DNA of 11,980 nt from CAYLXC01 sp964387865 (GCA_964387865.1 CAYLXC010000025.1:1-11980), one strand, 5' to 3'. Counted from the first letter of the stretch, positions 1 through 7,189 are shown. A program made the numbers and translations. The notes: generated by a model from the letters alone, not told the origin.

Positions 1-1137
1 AATGATTATGCAAGAAAAATTGAGGCTTTAAAAGAAAAGGATGAAAATTTAACAGGGGAAGATATAAAAGAAGGGTTAACAGCCGTAATTTCTATAAAAA
101 TGGATTCTGAAAAAATCCAGTTTGAATCCCAAACAAAAGAAAAATTAGGAAATGCGGAGGTACAGCCTATAGTTGCACAAGTTGTTAATGAAGGCTTGGA
201 TATGTTTTTTGAGGAAAATCCGCAAGAAGCAAGAAGGATTATGGAAAAAGTTCTGCTTGCAGCAAGAGCCCGGGCTGCAGCAAGAGCTGCAAAGGATGCT
301 GTAATTAGAAAAGGGGCATTGGAAGGGATGACACTTCCCGGGAAATTGGCAGATTGTCAAAACAGGGATGCCTCGGATTCAGAGCTTTATATTGTTGAAG
401 GAGACAGCGCAGGTGGTTCTGCAAAACAGGGAAGGGACAGAAAATTCCAGGCCATTTTGCCCTTAAGAGGCAAGATTTTAAATACTGAAAGGGCCCGTTT
501 GGATAAAATTTTGGAGTTTGAAGAAATTAAAGCTTTGGTTATTGCCCTTGGGACAGGAATAGGGGATACCGTGGATTACGGGAAAACCAGGTATCATAGG
601 ATAATAATCATGACTGATGCGGATGTTGATGGGGAACATATCAGAACGCTTCTTTTGACATTTTTCTTCAGGTATTTGCCGGAAATTATAAATAAAGGAT
701 ATATGTATATTGCCCAGCCGCCATTATATAAAGTCCAAAAAGGAAAAGACATTCAGTATGCTTATTCGGATGAGGAAAAGGATGGAATCTTAAAAAGTAT
801 GAAGGATGGAAAAAAAGATGTCATCCTGGAGGGAGCGCAGCGACCGATAGGATCTAACGGAGAAGATTCTATCGCTTTGCTCCAGAATGACGAGGTGGCT
901 GATGGCAAGAAAAAATCTTCAGGAATTATTATCCAGCGCTACAAAGGATTAGGTGAAATGAACCCGGATCAGCTTTGGGAAACAACTATGAATCCGGAAA
1001 ATAGGGTTTTGAAACAGGTTACTATTGAGGATGTCGAACAAGCAGATGAAATTTTCACCATGTTAATGGGGGATGAAGTCCCGCCCAGAAAAAGATTCAT
1101 CCAAACTCATGCCAAGCAGGCTATACTTGATATATGA
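1..1137 (+). CDS. gyrB: DNA gyrase subunit B, C-terminal part (5' end outside window)
   Basis: ATPase subunit of DNA gyrase, the A2B2 type IIA topoisomerase that introduces negative supercoils. The frame is open from base 1, so the N-terminal ATPase domain lies off the left edge. Visible are the end of the transducer domain, the TOPRIM domain with EGDSAGG (about 397-417), the PLRGK segment and the metal-binding DADVDG (about 616-633), and the C-terminal tail with QRYKGLGEMN, LWETTMNPE and a final RKRFI..HA segment. QRYKGLGEMN together with the gyrA found downstream supports gyrase; topoisomerase IV ParE is the alternative. The frame contains a 24-codon palindromic insert at 820-891 between the TOPRIM domain and QRYKGLGEMN, where other GyrB proteins have only a short variable loop. 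The gene ends in TGA. Identity is very secure; the insert is the unusual part. Confidence 0.97.
   Translation, partial: NDYARKIEALKEKDENLTGEDIKEGLTAVISIKMDSEKIQFESQTKEKLGNAEVQPIVAQVVNEGLDMFFEENPQEARRIMEKVLLAARARAAARAAKDAVIRKGALEGMTLPGKLADCQNRDASDSELYIVEGDSAGGSAKQGRDRKFQAILPLRGKILNTERARLDKILEFEEIKALVIALGTGIGDTVDYGKTRYHRIIIMTDADVDGEHIRTLLLTFFFRYLPEIINKGYMYIAQPPLYKVQKGKDIQYAYSDEEKDGILKSMKDGKKDVILEGAQRPIGSNGEDSIALLQNDEVADGKKKSSGIIIQRYKGLGEMNPDQLWETTMNPENRVLKQVTIEDVEQADEIFTMLMGDEVPPRKRFIQTHAKQAILDI
820..891 (+). repeat. Palindromic repeat element inserted in frame in gyrB
   Basis: A 72-bp imperfect palindrome. The outer arm GTCATCCTGGAG (820-831) pairs with CTCCAGAATGAC (880-891) at 11 of 12 positions. 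The inner arm CGATAGGATCT (845-855) pairs with AGATTCTATCG (864-874) at 10 of 11. An 8-base loop (856-863) separates them. The general pattern (GTCATcCTG..GAGCGCAGCGA..GATCT, then the mirror image) resembles dispersed palindromic repeats found in many bacterial genomes, as I recall them. It adds exactly 24 codons, V-I-L-E to L-Q-N-D, with no stop. Family GyrB proteins lack this segment. No clear target-site duplication is visible. Confidence 0.8.
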
Positions 1138-1161
1138 TTTATGAACAATGAGCAATGAATC
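1134..1161 (+). repeat. 5' heptad array: four ATGANNN units
   Basis: Four consecutive 7-bp units, ATGATTT, ATGAACA, ATGAGCA and ATGAATC, begin inside the gyrB stop codon and run to the promoter of the four-helix-bundle gene. The array on the far side of that gene, read on the opposite strand, is also built of ATGATTT units, so the two arrays are inverted relative to each other. Confidence 0.6.
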
Positions 1162-1170
1162 TGCTACAAT
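1142..1170 (+). promoter_or_regulatory. Predicted promoter of the four-helix-bundle gene
   Basis: TGAACA (1142-1147, 4 of 6 matches to the -35 consensus), a 17-bp spacer, then an extended -10, TGC plus TACAAT (1165-1170, 5 of 6). The start codon at 1177 is only 6 bases after the -10, so transcription would begin at or next to the ATG and the mRNA would be leaderless or nearly so. Predicted from sequence only. Confidence 0.5.
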
Positions 1171-1176
1171 CAGCGC

Positions 1177-1563
1177 ATGTCTGAAGTAAAAATCAAGTCA
1201 TTTACAGATTTAAACGTTTGGAAAGAGAGTCATAAACTTGTATTAATGGTTTATAGAATTACAGATAGTTTTCCACCAAAAGAGACTTATTCCCTAGTAA
1301 GTCAGATGAGGCGAGCAGCAACCTCAATTACAGCAAATATCGCAGAAGGATTTGGTAGACAAACATATAAAGAAAAGGCACAATTTTATTATTTAGCACA
1401 GGGATCCTTATTAGAATTAAAAAATTTCATAATTATCTCAAAAGACGTTGGCTATTTTAAAAATATTGACTATAACCGAATAACAGAACAGGCAAATATT
1501 TCACACAAACTCCTCCAAGGTTTTATTCAGAAAACCAAAACATTCATAAATCATAAATCTTAA
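1177..1563 (+). CDS. Four-helix-bundle protein (S23/23S rRNA intervening-sequence family)
   Basis: A 128-residue protein of the four-helix-bundle family first seen encoded in 23S rRNA intervening sequences (TIGR02436-like). Diagnostic features are the N-terminal F-x-D-L-x-V-W (residues 9-15), S-Q-M-R-R-A-A-T-S-I near 42-51, the signature NIAEGFGRQ near 54-62, and the A-Q-G-S-L-L-E-L motif near 74-81. Length is typical. No catalytic residues are known for the family and the cellular role is not established; members form small helical oligomers, with suggested nucleic-acid binding. Here it stands between gyrB and murC rather than inside an rRNA gene, unrelated in function to its neighbours, and is bracketed by inverted 7-bp repeat arrays, suggesting arrival as a small mobile element. 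It has its own predicted promoter. Identification is strong; function is open. Confidence 0.92.
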   Translation: MSEVKIKSFTDLNVWKESHKLVLMVYRITDSFPPKETYSLVSQMRRAATSITANIAEGFGRQTYKEKAQFYYLAQGSLLELKNFIIISKDVGYFKNIDYNRITEQANISHKLLQGFIQKTKTFINHKS

Positions 1564-1578
1564 ATCATAAATCATTAT
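1544..1578 (+). repeat. 3' heptad array, about five TCATAAA units
   Basis: TCATAAA (1544-1550), TCATAAA (1551-1557), TCTTAAA (1558-1564), TCATAAA (1565-1571) and TCATTAT (1572-1578) follow in register. The array covers the last codons and stop of the four-helix-bundle gene and reaches the first two bases of the murC start codon. Because the unit is 7 bp, a change in copy number would alter the C-terminus of the upstream protein and the distance to murC. Confidence 0.75.
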
Positions 1579-2869
1579 GTTAAATGTTCATTTCTTAGGC
1601 ATAGGGGGATCCGGAGCATCTGCTGCTGCTGCTATAGCTCAAGCTCAAGGGTTTGAAGTAACAGGTTGTGATTTGGTACCTAATAATGAATTCACCACAA
1701 TATTTAGGCCTACTCAACTTTTAAAAGGCCATTCAGCTTCCCACTTGACGAGTGGGAATGTAGATATATTGGCTGTAACACCTGCTATTTATTCTTTAGA
1801 TCCGAAAAATCCTGAAATTTTGGAAGCTAAGAAAAAGGGGATTCCCATAATGACCTGGCAGCAGTTTATGGGGAAATATTTAATGAAGGACAAATTTGTT
1901 ATAGCTGTAGCTGGTACCCATGGAAAAACTACTACTACAGCCATGATTGCCAGAATAATGGAGGATTCAGGTTTGGATCCAACAGTCTTGCTTGGGGCTA
2001 TAGTTCCATTGTGGAAAACAAACTATCGCATTGGACACAGCAAGTATTTCATAGTTGAGGCTGACGAATTTAATGACAACTTTCTAGAATTTACTCCAGA
2101 TATTTCAGTAGTTACAAGCATCGAAGTGGATCATCCGGAATATTTCAAGGATCTTGAGGCGGTAAAGAAAAGTTTCAGGAAGTTCATGGAATCCACTAAA
2201 CAAACCATTGTTGCAAACTTATCAGATCCTGGAGTAAATCAAACTTTGAATGCACAAACCGGGTTTGGAGATTCGATTGAAGATTATTCCAAACATCTTA
2301 TAGAATTTCCTTTGCAAATTCCAGGAGAATTTAACAATTGGAATGCATCAGCTGCATACCAAGTTGGAATCTTATTAGGAATTAAACCAGATACTATCCG
2401 AAAAAGCCTGGCAAGCTACAAAGGGATCAGCAGAAGGTTTGAATATTTAGGTAAATTCAAAGGAGCTGAAATTTACACAGACTTTGGGCATCATCCAACT
2501 GAAATCAAAACTACAATGCAAGCAGCCAGAGAAAAATATCCTTCCCAGAAAATCTGGCTTATTTATGAACCTCATATGTTTACAAGGACAAAAGCACTTT
2601 TTGCTGATTTTGTAAAAGTTTTCAAAGGTATCATGGCAAATAATTTAGTTGATAGAGCCATAATTACTGATATATATCCAAGCAGGGAAGTGAATACGGG
2701 GCTAATAAGCAGCAAGGATCTTGTAGACACAATCCACGATGATACTCTAGTTTATCATAGTAAAGCCGAACTTAAGAATGTTCTTACTAAGCAAATCCAA
2801 AAAGGGGATATACTATTTTTCATGGGAGCAGGGGATATAGATAAAATTGCTAAGGAGTTGGTAGAGTAA
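1577..2869 (+). CDS. murC: UDP-N-acetylmuramate--L-alanine ligase (MurC)
   Basis: Cytoplasmic ATP-dependent ligase that adds L-Ala to UDP-MurNAc, the first amino acid of the peptidoglycan stem peptide. The 430 residues show the three Mur-ligase domains: a Rossmann-like N-terminal domain with GIGGSG (8-13), a central ATPase domain with P-loop GTHGKTTTT (113-121) and EADEFN (161-166), and a C-terminal domain with GEFNNWNA (250-257), RRFEYLG (286-292), DFGHHPTE (302-309), EPHMFTRTK (331-339), DIYPSRE (365-371) and GAGDID (417-422). It is somewhat shorter than typical MurC (about 450-490). The related ligase Mpl is the main alternative; the block with murD, murI, alr and ddl favours MurC. The ATG overlaps the heptad array and no Shine-Dalgarno is visible. 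Its 3' end overlaps murI by 20 bp, tail to tail. Confidence 0.9.
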   Translation: MLNVHFLGIGGSGASAAAAIAQAQGFEVTGCDLVPNNEFTTIFRPTQLLKGHSASHLTSGNVDILAVTPAIYSLDPKNPEILEAKKKGIPIMTWQQFMGKYLMKDKFVIAVAGTHGKTTTTAMIARIMEDSGLDPTVLLGAIVPLWKTNYRIGHSKYFIVEADEFNDNFLEFTPDISVVTSIEVDHPEYFKDLEAVKKSFRKFMESTKQTIVANLSDPGVNQTLNAQTGFGDSIEDYSKHLIEFPLQIPGEFNNWNASAAYQVGILLGIKPDTIRKSLASYKGISRRFEYLGKFKGAEIYTDFGHHPTEIKTTMQAAREKYPSQKIWLIYEPHMFTRTKALFADFVKVFKGIMANNLVDRAIITDIYPSREVNTGLISSKDLVDTIHDDTLVYHSKAELKNVLTKQIQKGDILFFMGAGDIDKIAKELVE

Positions 2870-3653
2870 TCTTAGTCAATTTGCTCTTTAACTCACTTCC
2901 AAAAAAATTTCCCGCCACCTCATAAACTCTTTCAGGAGCATCTGTTACTAAAAATTCATGAGTTGGGGAAGTCTGATCCGATAAAAGTTTTTCCTTGTCT
3001 AAAATATTTCTTAACTCTTCTGCTGTAGGTTGAGCAGAATCCACCAAAGTAACCCCTTCTCCCACAGTTTCTGAAATAGTTTCTATTAAGAGAGGATAAT
3101 GTGTACAGCCCAAAACTAAAGTATCTACATGTGACTGAACAATTTGATCCAAATAATCTTCTGCAATTAATTTAGTTGCCTCGCCATTTAAGCCCTCTTC
3201 AGCTAAAGGCACAAACAAAGGACAAGAAACAGAGAAAACTTCAATGCCTTTATCCAACATCTTTATTTCATTTTCATAAGCTTTACTAGAGACTGTACTT
3301 TTTGTACCAATTACTCCTAGTTTTTTGTTTCTTGTTACCTCAACAGCCTTTTTAACTGCTGGTTTTACTACTCCTATGACAGGAACTGGGGAAATCCTTT
3401 CAATCTCCCGCAACGCCACAGCTGATATAGTGTTGCAAGCAACAACTAAACATTTCACATTTCTTTTTAAAAGAAATTTCGTAAGTTCTTTCGCAAATTG
3501 AGTTATTACTTCCTTTGACCTTGTTCCATAAGGTACTCTTGCAGTATCACCAAGATAAATTATGCTTTCTTTTGGAAGCAACTTTACTATTTCTTTTGTA
3601 ACAGTTAAACCACCAATACCTGAATCAAAAATACCGATTGGACTGTTGTTCAT
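2850..3653 (-). CDS. murI: Glutamate racemase
   Basis: Cofactor-independent racemase converting L-Glu to D-Glu, the substrate of the MurD encoded divergently next door. The 267 residues contain the N-terminal IGIFDSGIGGLTV with catalytic Asp10, the PYGTR motif (41-45), the first catalytic cysteine in VACNT (Cys73), VPLAEEG (148-154) with its conserved Glu, and the second catalytic cysteine in LGCTHYPLL (Cys183, His185). Length matches the family. The ATG at 3653 is chosen because the family starts just before the IGIFDSGIGG motif; the frame stays open 34 codons further upstream, but that part is antisense to murD. The gene faces murC tail to tail, with its last 20 bp inside murC, and is 23 bp from murD head to head. 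It is the only gene of the cell-wall block on the minus strand. Confidence 0.95.
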   Translation of the reverse strand: MNNSPIGIFDSGIGGLTVTKEIVKLLPKESIIYLGDTARVPYGTRSKEVITQFAKELTKFLLKRNVKCLVVACNTISAVALREIERISPVPVIGVVKPAVKKAVEVTRNKKLGVIGTKSTVSSKAYENEIKMLDKGIEVFSVSCPLFVPLAEEGLNGEATKLIAEDYLDQIVQSHVDTLVLGCTHYPLLIETISETVGEGVTLVDSAQPTAEELRNILDKEKLLSDQTSPTHEFLVTDAPERVYEVAGNFFGSELKSKLTKITLPTP

Positions 3654-3660
3654 GCGAAAC

Positions 3661-3674
3661 GATATAATATCATA
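3661..3674. promoter_or_regulatory. Symmetric bidirectional -10 region between murI and murD
   Basis: The 23-bp gap holds GATATAATATC (3661-3671), a perfect palindrome around one central base. On the plus strand it gives a consensus -10, TATAAT (3663-3668), 8 bases before the murD ATG. On the minus strand it gives TATTAT (3669 to 3664), or the adjacent TATGAT (3674 to 3669), 10 to 15 bases before the murI ATG. No good -35 is visible; TTGGAC (3638-3643), with a 19-bp spacer, is a weak candidate for murD. Both transcripts would have almost no leader. Confidence 0.55.
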
Positions 3675-3676
3675 CC

Positions 3677-4975
3677 ATGAACGTATTAATCTTTGGACTG
3701 GGGTTAAACCAGGGTGGAGCAGGATCTGCAAAATTTTTTGCAAAACAAGAAGCAAAGGTTAGGGTAACTGATTTAAAAGATAAATATATTTTAAAACCCT
3801 CTTTGGATCAACTAAAGGATTTTCCAAATATTGAATACACTTTAGGTGAACATAAATATGAGGATATAGATTGGGCTAATCTTGTTATTAAAAATCCTGC
3901 AGTAAAACCAGAAAATCCCTATATGAAATATGCCTTAAAAAAGGGTAAAAGAGTGGAGCAGGATATGGGAATTTTTTTGGATTTTGTAAAACCTGAACAA
4001 ATAATTGGGATAACAGGCACCAAAGGAAAATCTACAACTGCATCTTTAATTTATGAAGTTTTAAAGCAATCAGATAAGAATGCGGTGCTTGCAGGAAATA
4101 TTGGCACAAGTGTCTTGGAGAATATTCCGCAAATTACGCCAGATACTTTAGTAATATTAGAGATCTCCTCTTTTCAGCTTGAATCATTTGATCAACATAA
4201 AGTCTCCCCAAAATGGGCTGTAATTACCAATATAACGGAGGACCACCTTAATTATTACATATCAATGGATGAGTATGTAAATGCAAAAAGAATAATCGGT
4301 AAATACCAAGCTGGGGATGATTCCCTTTTCATAAGAAAAAACGATCCGATAGTGGGTAAACCGAAATTCTTAAGAGGCTTCAAAGCAAAAATAATTCGTT
4401 TCTCAAAAACCGACTTGCCCGAAGATTTCCATCCTAACTTATTAGGGGAACATAACCTGGAAAATATTTCTGCGGCCTTGGCTGTATGTAAAGCATTTGG
4501 AATAAGTGAAAAGAAAATCTTAGCGTTTACTGCAACTTTTAAAGGTGTTCATTTCAGGTTGGAGCTCGTTAAGATTTGGAATGGAGTAAAAATAATAAAT
4601 GACACAACATCAACAGGACCAGATGCAGGTATTAAAGCCTTACAAACTTTTCCAGGATGTATTCTTATTTGTGGAGGGATGAATAAAGGCTTAGATTACT
4701 CAAAATATTCAGAAGCTGCGCAAAAATATGCTAAAGCGATATTCTTTTTAGAGGGTGATGTTTTTAAATTAATTCGAACCTACAAACCGGGATTGAAGGT
4801 TCAAACTTTTGGCCCATATAATGACCTGGAAAAATTGCTAAAAGACGTAAAATCTATTGCCAAACCTGATGATACAATCCTTTTCTCGCCAGCAGCAACT
4901 TCATTTAACCTATTCCAAAATGAATTTGATAGGGGAAGGCAGTTTAATAAAGCAGTTGAAAAAATATTTAAATGA
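3677..4975 (+). CDS. murD: UDP-N-acetylmuramoyl-L-alanine--D-glutamate ligase (MurD)
   Basis: Cytoplasmic Mur ligase that adds D-Glu to UDP-MurNAc-L-Ala, using the product of the neighbouring murI. The 432 residues have an N-terminal nucleotide-binding domain (VLIFGLGLNQGG, 3-14), P-loop TGTKGKSTT (113-121), EISSFQLE (162-169), ITEDHLNYY (186-194), a Lys at 204 in the place of the carbamylated lysine, GEHNLENISAA (257-267), GGMNKGLD (333-340) and SPAATSFNLFQNEFDRG (404-420). The last motif, DHLxYY and the overall length are MurD-like rather than MurE or MurF. The usual NDSKATN-type motif reads NDTTSTGPD (308-316), so the conserved Lys is Thr; this may be a lineage variant. The start is the ATG 8 bases after TATAAT. 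TGA stop; alr follows after 7 bases. Confidence 0.93.
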   Translation: MNVLIFGLGLNQGGAGSAKFFAKQEAKVRVTDLKDKYILKPSLDQLKDFPNIEYTLGEHKYEDIDWANLVIKNPAVKPENPYMKYALKKGKRVEQDMGIFLDFVKPEQIIGITGTKGKSTTASLIYEVLKQSDKNAVLAGNIGTSVLENIPQITPDTLVILEISSFQLESFDQHKVSPKWAVITNITEDHLNYYISMDEYVNAKRIIGKYQAGDDSLFIRKNDPIVGKPKFLRGFKAKIIRFSKTDLPEDFHPNLLGEHNLENISAALAVCKAFGISEKKILAFTATFKGVHFRLELVKIWNGVKIINDTTSTGPDAGIKALQTFPGCILICGGMNKGLDYSKYSEAAQKYAKAIFFLEGDVFKLIRTYKPGLKVQTFGPYNDLEKLLKDVKSIAKPDDTILFSPAATSFNLFQNEFDRGRQFNKAVEKIFK

Positions 4976-4987
4976 TATTTAAATGAT
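4966..4987 (+). repeat. Perfect 11-bp tandem duplication at the murD/alr junction
   Basis: ATTTAAATGAT occurs twice back to back (4966-4976 and 4977-4987). The first copy holds the murD TGA stop, overlapped by an ATG in ATGA that leads nowhere. The second copy holds the alr start. With a single copy, the alr ATG would overlap the murD stop as ATGA, the same arrangement seen at alr/ddl. Confidence 0.85.
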
Positions 4988-6098
4988 AGGCAAATTTCTT
5001 GCATTTTTCAAAAAGGAATACAAAACCCTAAATAGAATAGAGATTTCGAAGGATAACCTTCTGCATAATTATAAATACTTAACTTACTTAAATAGAAAAC
5101 TTAAAATTGCTCCTGTTTTAAAAGGTAATGCTTACGGACATGGGATAGTAGAGGTTGCAAGAATTTTAGATCCATTAGGCGCTCCATTTTTTTGTGTGGA
5201 TTCTTTATATGAGGCATATGAACTATATAAGGCAAGTATCAAAACTCCCATATTGATAATGGGCTACACTGATCCCCAAAATCTCAAAGTTAAGAAACTC
5301 CCTTTTTCTTATGCTGTATTTAATTTGGAAATGCTGCCTATATTAAATAAATATCAATCTGGTTGTGGAATACATATATTTGTTGACACTGGCATGCACA
5401 GAGAGGGCATATCACTGGAAGAACTACCAATCTTTCTGAATCATTTAAAACAATATCCTAATTTAAAAGTTGAAGGTATAATGTCCCATCTTACATCTGC
5501 TGATGATCCAAAAGATAAACTCAATAGTAGGCAAATTAACAATTTTAAAAAGATGCGGAAAATTATTAGGAAAGCTGGATTTAAACCAAAATGGATGCAT
5601 ATCCAAAATTCAGATGGTTTAGCTTTGCACCCCAGGGGTGCAAACGTAAATATGGCCAGAATAGGACTTGCACTTTATGGTATTTCCTCTGATCCAAATT
5701 TGAAACCAGTGCTTACACTTAGAAGTAAAATTATTCAGATAAAAAAATTAAAAAAAGGAGATAGGGTAGGATATGGTGGAACTTTCACTGCCAAAGGACC
5801 AGAGTTATTAGGGGTATTACCACTTGGTTATTATGATGGATTAGATAGAAGACTATCTAACATTGGATGGGTCAACGCAGATGGAATACATTGTAAAATC
5901 ATAGGTAGAGTTTCCATGAATATTACAACCATAGATATATCAAAAGTTCCAAATCCTTTTATTGGACAAGAAGTTGTTGTTTTTTCAAATAATCCAAAAG
6001 ATAAAAACTCAATTGAAAATGCTGCAAGGCTTTGTAAAACAATTCCCTACGATATACTCATACATCTTGCGCAGTCAACAAAAAGGGTAATTATATGA
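4983..6098 (+). CDS. alr: Alanine racemase
   Basis: PLP-dependent fold-type III racemase converting L-Ala to D-Ala, which the downstream Ddl joins into D-Ala-D-Ala. The 371 residues show the N-terminal TIM barrel with the PLP lysine in VLKGNAYGHG (Lys47; the commoner form is VVKANAYGHG), FVDTGMHREG (133-142), the HIQNSDG segment (206-212), ARIGLALYG (225-233), and the C-terminal domain with the second catalytic base Tyr264 in RVGYGGTF, GRVSMN (308-313) with the D-x-S that follows, and the terminal TIPYDIL segment (353-359). The first 17 residues precede the usual family start, but no better in-frame start is seen. No Shine-Dalgarno is visible. It is probably co-transcribed with murD and ddl; its TGA overlaps the ddl ATG as ATGA. 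Confidence 0.95.
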   Translation: MIGKFLAFFKKEYKTLNRIEISKDNLLHNYKYLTYLNRKLKIAPVLKGNAYGHGIVEVARILDPLGAPFFCVDSLYEAYELYKASIKTPILIMGYTDPQNLKVKKLPFSYAVFNLEMLPILNKYQSGCGIHIFVDTGMHREGISLEELPIFLNHLKQYPNLKVEGIMSHLTSADDPKDKLNSRQINNFKKMRKIIRKAGFKPKWMHIQNSDGLALHPRGANVNMARIGLALYGISSDPNLKPVLTLRSKIIQIKKLKKGDRVGYGGTFTAKGPELLGVLPLGYYDGLDRRLSNIGWVNADGIHCKIIGRVSMNITTIDISKVPNPFIGQEVVVFSNNPKDKNSIENAARLCKTIPYDILIHLAQSTKRVII

Positions 6099-7189
6099 GG
6101 AAAGTCAGGGTGGCCATAATTTTTGGTGGAAGATCTGCGGAACACGAAGTTTCCATTCAATCTGCCAAAAACGTTTATAATTCCTTGGATAAAAATAAGT
6201 ATGAGGTTATACTTATAGGCATTGACAAAGAAGGTAAGTGGCTTCTAAATAAACCTGCCCAGCTTCTTTTAACTTCATCCAATCCGAAGCTTGCTAAATT
6301 AAATATATCCAGCAAAGAAGTTTCAATAATCCAAAAAAATAAATCCACAAATTTAATAAATGTTTCAAATAATCAAAATATGGGGGGAATAGATTTGGTG
6401 TTTCCTGTACTTCATGGGCCTTTTGGGGAAGATGGGACAATTCAGGGAATGTTGAAAGTTCTAAATATTCCATTTGTTGGATCTTCTGTTTTAGGATCAG
6501 CTTTAAGCATGGATAAAGATGCAATGAAAAGATTGCTTAGGGAGGCAAGAATTCCTGTTGCAAAGTTTTTGGTATTTCATCAACAAGAGGTGGGTAAAAT
6601 TGATTTTGACAAAATCGTAGAGAGTTTGGGTCTGCCATTTTTTGTAAAACCTGCAAATTTGGGCTCTTCTGTTGGAATAAGTAAAGTTAAAAATAAAAAA
6701 GGATTCAAAAAGGCTATAAAGCATGCATTTGAATTTGATAATAAAATTTTAATAGAAGAATATGTAAATGGTAGAGAAATTGAATGCTCCGTATTGGGTA
6801 ATGAAAATCCAATTGCATCAATACCAGGGGAGATTGTCCCTACTCATGAGTTTTATTCATATGAGGCAAAGTATATTGATGAAAATGGGGCAATATTAAA
6901 AGTTCCTGCAGATATTTCAATAAATATCATCGAAAAAATTCAAAACCTTGCTATAAAAACATTTAGAACTCTTTGTTGCGAAGGAATGGCAAGAGTAGAC
7001 TTTTTCTTTAAAGAGAATGGGGAGGTGGTTGTCAATGAAGTAAATACTATCCCAGGGTTTACCAAAATAAGCATGTATCCAAAACTCTGGGAGGCAAGCG
7101 GAATTTCCTATTCAAATTTGGTGGACAAATTAATTTCGCTTGCTTTGGAAAGGTTTGAAAGGGATTTAAAGCTCAAAACTTCAATTTAA
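6095..7189 (+). CDS. ddl: D-alanine--D-alanine ligase
   Basis: ATP-grasp ligase that joins two D-Ala, giving the dipeptide later added to the stem peptide by MurF (not in this window). The 364 residues show IIFGGRSAEHEVS (8-20) with the N-terminal Glu of the active site, HGPFGEDG (107-114), the serine loop LGSSVG (189-194), EEYVNGREIE (221-230), EFYSYEAKY (252-260), and the metal ligands in ARVDFF (299-304) and NEVNTIPGF (314-322). Tyr260 matches the Tyr typical of D-Ala-D-Ala ligases rather than the Phe or His of D-lactate-type enzymes, so a normal D-Ala-D-Ala end is expected. It overlaps alr by 4 bp, implying translational coupling; AAAAGGG (6081-6087) could act as a weak ribosome site. Last gene of the murD-alr-ddl run. 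Confidence 0.96.
   Translation: MRKVRVAIIFGGRSAEHEVSIQSAKNVYNSLDKNKYEVILIGIDKEGKWLLNKPAQLLLTSSNPKLAKLNISSKEVSIIQKNKSTNLINVSNNQNMGGIDLVFPVLHGPFGEDGTIQGMLKVLNIPFVGSSVLGSALSMDKDAMKRLLREARIPVAKFLVFHQQEVGKIDFDKIVESLGLPFFVKPANLGSSVGISKVKNKKGFKKAIKHAFEFDNKILIEEYVNGREIECSVLGNENPIASIPGEIVPTHEFYSYEAKYIDENGAILKVPADISINIIEKIQNLAIKTFRTLCCEGMARVDFFFKENGEVVVNEVNTIPGFTKISMYPKLWEASGISYSNLVDKLISLALERFERDLKLKTSI

Noticed and set aside
1577..2869. Mpl (murein peptide ligase) instead of MurC
   Set aside because: Motifs are shared, but the block of precursor-synthesis genes and the length fit MurC better; not fully excluded.
3654..3755. Upstream extension of murI into murD
   Set aside because: The 34 extra codons are antisense to murD and precede the conserved N-terminus of glutamate racemases.
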